Of a stretch of DNA of 15,370 bases, positions 1 through 5,646 are shown one piece after another. The notes beneath the pieces were generated by a model. It searched no databases. It saw only the letters and a list, made by a program, of their open reading frames with translations, and had not been told where the DNA came from. Made by a program: the position numbers and the translations under genes. The stretch comes from Chloroflexota bacterium (GTDB taxonomy: Bacteria > Chloroflexota > Anaerolineae > B4-G1 > SLSP01), in assembly GCA_022707725.1 (NCBI GenBank), contig JAKJAB010000050.1, positions 1 through 15,370 on the forward strand. The letters are read 5' to 3'. Numbering within the stretch: the stretch's first letter is position 1; every line of letters starts with the position of its first letter.

Positions 1-478
1 GCAGTTCAGCGCGTAGAGGTTGCGTCGGTTGAGACAATTCGATGTAGCGCACCAGGGGGGTATTGCGCGAAAGACACACGTATTCGGCGCGGCGCGGGTC
101 GTAAATGAACTCCCACGGCAACACCGCCAACTCCGGCGATTGGACGCGCAACTTGATGCGCAAGCCCTTGCTTTGCGCGTCCGCCTCACGCAGACTGACG
201 TCATAACGGCTGCGCACTTCTCCGCAAAGCAGCGTCTCGAACAGCGCGCGCCCCAAAGCCTGCACGGCGTGCTCTTCCGGCGTCAACACCTGTCGCAGGA
301 TACTCCCGGTACGCAGCAGCGCAATTTGGAGCGCCTGCAGACGGTTTTTCAGTTCCAAGTCGCTAAAGGGAAATTCGACACGCTCGCGGGCTTCACCTGC
401 CGGAGAACGCAGCACAGCAACCGGGTATTCCACTCCGTCCTTCACACCGATTTCGAGTTCAAAGTCCAGGTAGTCCAA
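1..478 (-). CDS. CHAT-domain protein, N-terminal part (runs off the left edge)
   Basis: About 159 codons of an open frame that continues beyond base 1. The reading contains ALGRALFETLL near residues 77-87 and then KGLRIKLRVQSPELAVLPWE followed by FIYDPRRAEYVCLSRNTPLVRYIEL. This is the characteristic entry into CHAT domains (caspase-like, HetF-associated with TPRs) of Chloroflexota and cyanobacteria. The catalytic His and Cys lie further downstream, outside the window, so peptidase activity cannot be judged. There is no signal peptide or membrane segment in the visible part. The TTG start at 478 was chosen because no ATG or GTG lies in frame close by and an AAGGGGGG-type Shine-Dalgarno sits about 7 bases upstream. 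CHAT proteins are peptidases or scaffolds in signalling, conflict and cell-death systems; which role applies here is unknown because the C-terminal part is missing. Confidence 0.8.
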   Translation of the reverse strand, partial: MDYLDFELEIGVKDGVEYPVAVLRSPAGEARERVEFPFSDLELKNRLQALQIALLRTGSILRQVLTPEEHAVQALGRALFETLLCGEVRSRYDVSLREADAQSKGLRIKLRVQSPELAVLPWEFIYDPRRAEYVCLSRNTPLVRYIELSQPTQPLRAEL

Positions 479-512
479 ATCGATATCCCCCCTTGCCCGA
501 CGATTGACATGA

Positions 513-540
513 ATTATACATTGTTGTAGCGAGAAACCAA
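513..540 (-). promoter_or_regulatory. Promoter of the CHAT-protein gene
   Basis: On the minus strand a perfect TATAAT (513-518) lies 16 bases downstream of TTGGTT (535-540). Transcription would begin near base 505, giving a leader of roughly 27 bases with a G-rich ribosome binding site before the TTG start at 478. It is divergent from the promoter of the FAH-family gene. Confidence 0.6.
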
Positions 541-573
541 AATCTCCAGGCAACCTTGCGATGGTTCGCGCGG

Positions 574-601
574 TTGACTTCATCCACAACCACATTATAA
601 C
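574..601 (+). promoter_or_regulatory. Promoter of the FAH-family gene
   Basis: TTGACT (574-579) and TATAAC (596-601) are separated by 16 bases on the plus strand, about 50 bases upstream of the ATG at 652. A perfect 8-base palindrome ACACGTGT (603-610) overlaps the expected transcription start and could be an operator half or core, but this is only a guess. Confidence 0.5.
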
Positions 602-651
602 AACACGTGTAGTGGTACAGCAATCGCATACATCACAGCCTGGAGGCAAAT

Positions 652-1431
652 ATGCATACAGCATCCATTTCGCACATCATTCGGATTGAGGATCAGGGCG
701 AGGGCATGTGGGCTTACCTCGAAAACGATCAAGTCTACCGGCTCGAAGGGCATCCATACAGCCACAGCGCGCCAGGAGCGCATATCGGGAGGCTGGAAAC
801 GGTCACAATGCTGCCACCGGTTCACCCCACGAAAATCATTTGCGTGGGACGCAACTACGTGGCACACGCCGCCGAGCACGGCGCCGAAGTACCCGCGGAA
901 CCGCTGCTCTTCCTCAAGCCACCGAGCAGCGTGATTGGGCCAGGAGAGGCCATCGTCTTTCCGGCACTCTCACAGTGGGTGGAACATGAGGCCGAGATGG
1001 CGGTGGTGATCGGTAAGCGCTGCCGCAACGTCACGGCGGAAGAGGCATGGGATTACGTTCTCGGTGTCACATGCAGCAACGACGTCACCGCCCGCGATTT
1101 GCAGCGTAAGGATGGGCAGTGGACGCGCGGCAAAGGCTTCGATACTTTCTGTCCTGTCGGGCCGTGGATTGTGACCGGGTTGCGCGAAGCGGATATCGCC
1201 GATCTAAACATCGTCTGTCGTGTCAATGGGGCAATTCGACAAGAGGGGTGCACAAGCCAGATGGTATTCCCCACCAGTACGCTCATCGCCTACGCTGCCA
1301 GTGTGATGACACTCGAACCGGGGGATGTGCTCCTGACCGGCACGCCAGCCGGTGTGGGGCCACTGGTACCGGGCGATATCGTCGAGGTGGAGATCGAAGG
1401 GATCGGCGCGCTACGCAACCCTGTCCGCTAG
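652..1431 (+). CDS. Fumarylacetoacetate hydrolase (FAH) family protein
   Basis: The 259-residue protein matches the C-terminal catalytic fold of the FAH superfamily over its whole second half. Visible hallmarks are KIICVGRNY (61-69), the metal-ligand motif EHEAEM with E113 and E115, SNDVTARD with D144, KGFDTFCPVGPW (161-172), and LLTGTPAGVG (227-236). Members are Mg/Mn-dependent and act on C-C bonds of small oxo-acids: acylpyruvate or oxaloacetate hydrolysis or decarboxylation, 2-hydroxyhepta-2,4-diene-1,7-dioate isomerisation. The exact substrate cannot be told from sequence. Its length fits the soluble cytoplasmic FAHD1/HpcE-like group. The ATG at 652 has GGAGG six bases upstream (642-646). 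The gene stands alone, with its own promoter, and converges on the PT-rich gene with a gap of only 5 bases. Confidence 0.9.
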   Translation: MHTASISHIIRIEDQGEGMWAYLENDQVYRLEGHPYSHSAPGAHIGRLETVTMLPPVHPTKIICVGRNYVAHAAEHGAEVPAEPLLFLKPPSSVIGPGEAIVFPALSQWVEHEAEMAVVIGKRCRNVTAEEAWDYVLGVTCSNDVTARDLQRKDGQWTRGKGFDTFCPVGPWIVTGLREADIADLNIVCRVNGAIRQEGCTSQMVFPTSTLIAYAASVMTLEPGDVLLTGTPAGVGPLVPGDIVEVEIEGIGALRNPVR

Positions 1432-1436
1432 ACGGT

Positions 1437-2264
1437 TCAGTTTCCCTTGTGCAGGGGCGTCAGCCTCAGGTACGCCTGAGCCTTCGAGGGGCTTTTTTCA
1501 GACCACGGCCGCGGCGGAAGGTTCGGTGTCGGTGAATGGGGTGGCGGTACCGTCGGCGGACGCGGGGGCAGATTCGTCGGCACAGGTGTATCGGTGGGCG
1601 GCGGCACAGGCGTAAACGTCGCCGTGGGCATAGGCGTCCGTGTGGATGTCGGGGTTGGTGTGAGTGTGCGGGTCGCTGTCTGCGTAAACGTAGGCGAAGG
1701 CGTCGGTGTGGCCGAAGGCGTCGGCGTGGCCGAAGGCGTCGGCGTGGCCGAAGGCGTCGGTGTGATCGAAGGCGTCGGTGTGGCAGTCCCGGTCGGCCTG
1801 GGTGTGTCTGTCGGAGGTTCCGGCGTGGATGTTGGCGTGGCCGAAGGCGTAGGCGTAGGCGTCGAAGTCGTCGTCGGGGGTGCAGGAGTCGGTGTGAACG
1901 TCGGCGGGAGCGGTGTGGGCGTCGGTGTCGGTGTGGGGGTATAGAAACTCACCGGAGGTACCGGTACTGACGTCGCCTCTGCCGTCTCGATCAGCTCAGG
2001 GGGCACGGTCGGCGCGACCAGCGCCTCTTGACGCAACGGAGGAATAGCAGCACCTGAAGCCACAATGGGGGTATAGAATGCGTCGGGGTTAAGATTCGAA
2101 TACATCTCCCCCATATATTCCCAGAAATCACGCGATTGCACAGCAAAAAGTGCGGTGATCCATAGACACACAAAACTCAATCCCAAAATAATGAGAAAGA
2201 TAATGATGTCAACCGACCATCGCTGCTGATCATCCTGGCGTTGATACCGTTTGGAAAGCGCCAT
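1437..2264 (-). CDS. Single-pass membrane protein with long Pro/Thr-rich extracellular domain
   Basis: About 275 residues. A short basic N-terminus (MALSKRYQRQ) is followed by one membrane helix (about residues 19-41, IIIFLIILGLSFVCLWITAL) and a short linker with WEYMGEMYSNLNPDAFYTP. The remaining ~170 residues are almost only P, T, S, A and V, with TPTPSA hexapeptide repeats. Such PT-rich stalks are common in Chloroflexota surface proteins and act as extended, possibly glycosylated, spacers; no globular domain follows here. I chose the ATG at 2264 because AGGGG lies six bases upstream. A TTG at 2288 would add eight residues and overlap the kinase stop codon (TTGA). Either way it is tightly downstream of the histidine kinase and probably co-translated. 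The last ~20 codons cover the opposing terminator and are not PT-rich. Function unknown. Confidence 0.75.
   Translation of the reverse strand: MALSKRYQRQDDQQRWSVDIIIFLIILGLSFVCLWITALFAVQSRDFWEYMGEMYSNLNPDAFYTPIVASGAAIPPLRQEALVAPTVPPELIETAEATSVPVPPVSFYTPTPTPTPTPLPPTFTPTPAPPTTTSTPTPTPSATPTSTPEPPTDTPRPTGTATPTPSITPTPSATPTPSATPTPSATPTPSPTFTQTATRTLTPTPTSTRTPMPTATFTPVPPPTDTPVPTNLPPRPPTVPPPHSPTPNLPPRPWSEKSPSKAQAYLRLTPLHKGN
1465..1498 (+). terminator. Probable rho-independent terminator of the FAH-family gene
   Basis: A short stem AGCC(T)/(G)GGCT (1479-1493) with a 5-6 base loop is followed by six T residues (1493-1498). A competing hairpin CTCAGG-TACG-CCTGAG (1465-1480) lies directly before and shares bases with it. 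The element sits inside the 3' end of the convergent PT-rich gene. The stem is short, so confidence is moderate. Confidence 0.45.
1696..1785. repeat. Five tandem 18-bp units inside the PT-rich gene
   Basis: Five consecutive copies of an 18-bp unit (plus-strand consensus GAAGGCGTCGGYGTGGCC) start at 1696, 1714, 1732, 1750 and 1768. Units two and three are identical; the others differ at one to three bases. On the coding (minus) strand each encodes the hexapeptide motif TPTPSA. A degenerate version continues on both sides (about 1590-1945). The array is expected to vary in copy number by slippage or recombination without changing frame. Confidence 0.9.
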
Positions 2265-2284
2265 GTCAGCCCCTGTGCTTTCGG

Positions 2285-4543
2285 TCAAGCAAACGCCTGT
2301 TGGGTTTCTTGGCCGCGCGCTGCGGGAAGCGTCACAGTAAAAATGCTTCCAGCGCCCACTTCACTGATAACGGTTATGGAACCGCCATGCGCTTCGACGA
2401 TGGTTTTCGCCACATAGAGTCCCAGTCCCAAGCCGCGCACGTTGTCATCGTGACTTTGCATCACGCGATAAAAACGGGTAAAGAGACGTTTTTGCGCTTC
2501 TTCTGCAATGCCGACTCCGGTATCGATGACCTGAAACACCACATCGTTTTTCACGGAAGTCAGCCGTAACGTCACCCTGCCACCCGCGTCGGTGTATTGG
2601 TAGGCATTGCGCACCAGGTTGATCAGCGCCCAGCGGAGGCGCGCCACATCAGCATTGATCCTGGGTAGATTGTCCTCCACATCCAGGGCGAAGATGATTG
2701 GTTTCTCTTCCATATCCGCGCGCCACTCTTCGTAGATTTCCTTAGCCAGGGTCGGCAGTTCCAACAATTCCAGGCGCAAACCGATCCGCCCGCCGGCCTC
2801 GACTTCGGAGAAGTCTAGCAGCGCATTGATCATGCCGACCAGATTGTCTGTCTGACGGCTGATCCGGTCCAGGAAATTATGTTGTGTCGGGGTCAAGGCC
2901 GTACCGGCCGTTGCGCCAAGCAGCGCCGTGTAGCCTTTGATGGCGGTTAGAGGCGTGCGCAACTCGTGAGAAACATGCGCAACAAAAGCATCCTTGAGCT
3001 GCTCCGCCTCCATTTCTGCAGTAACATCGCGCAAGACAATGACTGTCCCCAGGTTTGCGCCATCATCGCTGCCCACTACAGCCGAGTGTGCCGTGTAGAT
3101 ACGGTTGGCGATTTGGAAACGACGGCTCTCGAGGAACCAGGGGTTTACCCATGCGTCCGGGAAACGATCTTGTTCCAACATGGGTAAGTCACGCACAGGG
3201 CCTGAGAGGAAGCGCGCGGACATGTCCTCAAGCATCCCAGTGGCGGCCTGGTTCAGGGGGACGATATTGCCTTGCGCATCTTCGAGCAAAACTCCGTCGC
3301 CGATACTGAAGAGGATCGACTGCATCCGGCTGGCGGTTTCGCGTTGAACTTGCAGGGCGGATTGCAAGGCTATGGTACGTTCATCGAGACGTTCTGTCAT
3401 CTGATCGAAGGCTGTCGCCAGGGTCCCGATCTCGTCGGTGCGCTGAATGCCCGTACGTTGTTTGAGATCGCCGTCGGCTACGGCCCGCGAGGTTTTCATC
3501 AAGGTATAGAGTGGGCGAGTAATACGCTGCGCCACACCATATCCCACCAGAATGACGGCTCCCATCGCCAATCCGAACACCAATACATACGTTCCTCGGG
3601 TAACGGCTTTAGAGTTTACGAGGAAATCCGAAGGCAGCGCTACGTCGAAAACCGCCAGTCGATCATTGCCCACCACCAAAGGCCCGCGCGAGAGCCGGTA
3701 CTCACGGCCCTCGACGGTCAATGTCTGGATGCGGGTTCTATTCGCAGATTCCAGAACGTCAGTGTAGACATCGGGCAGGATAGCAAGTTCAGTTAATAGC
3801 GCCGCCCGAGCCTCAGTCGATACAGCCTCCTGCGTGAAAGTGGAAGCGATAGCCTGACCTTCATTCAGATATACAGTGATCTGGGCCATCGAAGTCGCAT
3901 TGAGGTTACGCAACAACACATCCAACCGCGTTCCCACCAGCACAACGCCGACAAATTGCTCTTCGAGCGTGATGGGCGCGGCGGTAAAGTAATAATACTG
4001 CCGGTCGACAGGATGCTCGCCAATCGCACGGTGCGAAGAAGTGGCAGCAGATCCCTCTTCCAAGAGTTGTCGGATGATCCACAAATCCGAGGCCCGAAAG
4101 TCATATTCCACTAATTCAAGCTGCCCCTCGCGTTTCAGCGTGTTAAACACGGTCTCGCCCGCGGCGTTCACCAGGATCGCCACATCGACGCCTTTGGTCG
4201 TGGCTGCCGGCAACACCAGCTCCGCTAACGTCTTTTTGTCACGTGCCCGTATGGCTTCAGCCACACCTGATGTCAGCGAGAACGTACGGGCAGCCTCGAG
4301 ATGGTCGAGTTCCTGACGGGCGAATCCGGTTAGAACCGCACGCCCAGATTCGACAAGATGGTTATTAAAACGCTCATCAAGGGAGTCGGATACCAATCGC
4401 GTGACCACGTAGAGTCCAATCACAGCGACTGCGAGGGTCAGGATGAGATAAGGCACAATAATCTTACCGCGAATGTCAGAAACGAGACGCAGCAGGGTGT
4501 TCAATATGCGCTTTCCGCCACTCAGTGCTGGCCGGTCTTGCAT
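2285..4543 (-). CDS. Transmembrane sensor histidine kinase (Cache-HAMP-PAS-HisKA-HATPase)
   Basis: The 752-residue protein has an inner-membrane sensor layout. TM1 lies at about 28-49, a ~260-residue extracytoplasmic double-Cache-like region at 50-312 (with DVAILVNAAGETVFN and FVGVVLVGTRLD segments), and TM2 at about 318-337. HAMP follows at 338-391, PAS at about 405-510 and HisKA with phospho-acceptor H526 in VSHELRTPL. The HATPase has the N-box NLVRNAYQYT (643-652), G1 DTGVGI (674-679) and G2 GLGLGLYVAK (704-713). All catalytic motifs are intact, so it should autophosphorylate. No receiver or DNA-binding partner lies in the window, so its response regulator is probably elsewhere. The downstream PT-rich gene is the only likely co-transcribed partner. 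The ATG at 4543 has GGAG about ten bases upstream. The ligand is unknown; Cache domains usually sense small organic molecules outside the cell. Confidence 0.93.
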   Translation of the reverse strand: MQDRPALSGGKRILNTLLRLVSDIRGKIIVPYLILTLAVAVIGLYVVTRLVSDSLDERFNNHLVESGRAVLTGFARQELDHLEAARTFSLTSGVAEAIRARDKKTLAELVLPAATTKGVDVAILVNAAGETVFNTLKREGQLELVEYDFRASDLWIIRQLLEEGSAATSSHRAIGEHPVDRQYYYFTAAPITLEEQFVGVVLVGTRLDVLLRNLNATSMAQITVYLNEGQAIASTFTQEAVSTEARAALLTELAILPDVYTDVLESANRTRIQTLTVEGREYRLSRGPLVVGNDRLAVFDVALPSDFLVNSKAVTRGTYVLVFGLAMGAVILVGYGVAQRITRPLYTLMKTSRAVADGDLKQRTGIQRTDEIGTLATAFDQMTERLDERTIALQSALQVQRETASRMQSILFSIGDGVLLEDAQGNIVPLNQAATGMLEDMSARFLSGPVRDLPMLEQDRFPDAWVNPWFLESRRFQIANRIYTAHSAVVGSDDGANLGTVIVLRDVTAEMEAEQLKDAFVAHVSHELRTPLTAIKGYTALLGATAGTALTPTQHNFLDRISRQTDNLVGMINALLDFSEVEAGGRIGLRLELLELPTLAKEIYEEWRADMEEKPIIFALDVEDNLPRINADVARLRWALINLVRNAYQYTDAGGRVTLRLTSVKNDVVFQVIDTGVGIAEEAQKRLFTRFYRVMQSHDDNVRGLGLGLYVAKTIVEAHGGSITVISEVGAGSIFTVTLPAARGQETQQAFA

Positions 4544-4608
4544 GCGAAGTTATCTCCAGTATCTACAAAAAACGATATCCACATAGTGCATACTGTGAAC
4601 TCACCCCT

Positions 4609-4636
4609 AGTATAATCTAGCTTGTGTAAGAGTCAA
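4609..4636 (-). promoter_or_regulatory. Promoter of the histidine kinase / PT-rich operon
   Basis: Minus-strand TTGACT (4631-4636) and TATACT (4609-4614) with a 16-base spacer. Transcription would start near 4602, leaving a leader of about 58 bases before the kinase ATG. It lies just beyond the terminator of the moxR operon, so the kinase should be independently transcribed. Confidence 0.65.
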
Positions 4637-4693
4637 AAAGGCATTCGGTGTCCACGGCAATTAAGGTTTGAAAAAACGTTTATTTACCACGAA

Positions 4694-4731
4694 CTAAATA
4701 AAAACACCGACCTGTTAAAACAGGTCGGTGT
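4694..4731 (-). terminator. Rho-independent terminator of the moxR-plsC operon
   Basis: Perfect 11-bp inverted repeat ACACCGACCTG / CAGGTCGGTGT (4704-4714 and 4721-4731) with a 6-base loop. On the minus strand it is followed by TTTTATTT. No T-run follows on the plus strand, so it acts for the leftward operon. The stretch 4622-4693 between it and the kinase promoter shows nothing else. Confidence 0.85.
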
Positions 4732-4752
4732 CGTGACCAGCCATGACCTCCG

Positions 4753-4845
4753 TCAAAACAAGTGGAACCAATCCGTGCCCGTGATAACGGAGCAAGCCAG
4801 GACAAGGAACAGTATCAACAGAATAATTACGTAATGCCACCGCAC
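4753..4845 (-). CDS. Possible small hydrophobic peptide or lipopeptide (30 residues), tentative
   Basis: A short frame begins 30 bases after the acyltransferase stop codon, in the same reading frame, and ends 22 bases before the operon terminator. It reads VRWHYVIILLILFLVLACSV followed by a 10-residue tail ending DWFHLF. That is a charged start, a ~15-residue membrane-spanning stretch and a lipobox-like LVLAC. A GTG at 4845 is the best available start; there is no ATG and no clear Shine-Dalgarno, so translation would have to be coupled to plsC. If real it would be a membrane-inserted or lipidated peptide of the envelope operon. It could equally be a remnant of a longer acyltransferase C-terminus, or chance. 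No known family recognised. Confidence 0.3.
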   Translation of the reverse strand: MRWHYVIILLILFLVLACSVITGTDWFHLF

Positions 4846-4875
4846 AAGTTGCAGCTTCAGCTTGGTCGCAACGGT

Positions 4876-5607
4876 TCAGATTTCCGGCTCGTCGTCGAAC
4901 GGGTAATATTCGGTCCCCTGTGCAGCCGCGCGGATGGCAGGATCGTCCGAGTAATGCCCGCGCCGCTCTGCCGGCAGCAGTTCAGCGATATGCTGCATGA
5001 TCTCGTGGCCGATTTTCTCCAGATATTCGCGGCGCTCGCGCCCCCGCCCTGATGCCACGAAAGGGCCAAACGGCTTACCGACGCGAACGGTGACGCGTGC
5101 ACGCCGGCCCTTGACCATCCTGGGCAGCACGTCGATGAAGCCATCCAATCCCACCGGCAGAATCCGCGCGCCCGTCCGCGCAGCGATGAGCGCCACACCC
5201 AGACGCGGCGGACGCAACACCGCCGCTGCACTCGTTCCCTCCGGGAACACGCCCAGGATGCCGCGCTGCCGCATCACCGCATCCGATGCGCGCAACGCCA
5301 GTGTCGAACCGGTGCCACGGAAAACGGGGTAGTAGCCCCACAACTCGCGCAACCAACTGAGCGGCGGTGGTGCATTGGGAGTGCGGAAACCGCCAAGAAA
5401 CTCCATGGGCCAGGGCGCAATACGCACCATCGCCATCGGGTCGACGAAGCTGAAGTGATTGGCCACGACCAGCAAGGGGCCTTCCGTCGGGAAGTTCTCT
5501 GCGCCAATCAGATGAAAATCGGTCAGGATGCTGAAGAGGATCTGCGTGGCACGGCGTACAAAACCACGCATGAACTTCCGCCGTGGATATTTGAATTCTT
5601 CGGGCAT
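4876..5607 (-). CDS. 1-acyl-sn-glycerol-3-phosphate acyltransferase-like protein (PlsC family)
   Basis: The 243-residue protein carries the LPLAT/PlsC motifs. Motif I is NHFSFVD (50-56, catalytic H51 and D56), motif II contains PVFRGTG (94-100), and motif III is FPEGTSA (121-127), followed by VALIAARTGARILPVGLDG (138-156). The family transfers an acyl chain from acyl-ACP or acyl-CoA to lysophosphatidic acid or a related lysolipid at the inner leaflet. A specific assignment to phosphatidic acid synthesis is likely but unproven, since Anaerolineae genomes usually hold several paralogues. An in-frame GTG lies at 5622, but the ATG at 5607 has a better placed GAGGGG seven bases upstream. It starts 40 bases after the transglutaminase stop and is probably the fourth gene of the moxR operon. 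That couples a lipid enzyme to an envelope module. Confidence 0.87.
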   Translation of the reverse strand: MPEEFKYPRRKFMRGFVRRATQILFSILTDFHLIGAENFPTEGPLLVVANHFSFVDPMAMVRIAPWPMEFLGGFRTPNAPPPLSWLRELWGYYPVFRGTGSTLALRASDAVMRQRGILGVFPEGTSAAAVLRPPRLGVALIAARTGARILPVGLDGFIDVLPRMVKGRRARVTVRVGKPFGPFVASGRGRERREYLEKIGHEIMQHIAELLPAERRGHYSDDPAIRAAAQGTEYYPFDDEPEI

Positions 5608-5646
5608 CGTCGTACCCCTCACGATAGAATTAGCTTCGCGATCACA

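Noticed and set aside
20..529. Plus-strand 169-codon open frame at the left edge
   Set aside because: It is antisense to the CHAT reading frame, which has a recognisable domain, promoter and ribosome binding site.
1696..1785. CRISPR-like array of short repeats
   Set aside because: Units are contiguous 18-mers without spacers and encode a protein repeat.
1536..1970. Plus-strand open frames rich in Arg/Gly or VGVG repeats opposite the PT-rich gene
   Set aside because: They are the antisense of the TPTPSA-coding repeats; the minus frame has a membrane helix, a start with a ribosome binding site and operon context.
4715..4744. Nine-codon ORF with GGAGG upstream running into the operon terminator (leader-peptide-like)
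   Set aside because: The ribosome binding site is only two bases from the ATG, the peptide (MAGHDTDLF) shows no regulatory codon run, and no gene follows that it could attenuate.
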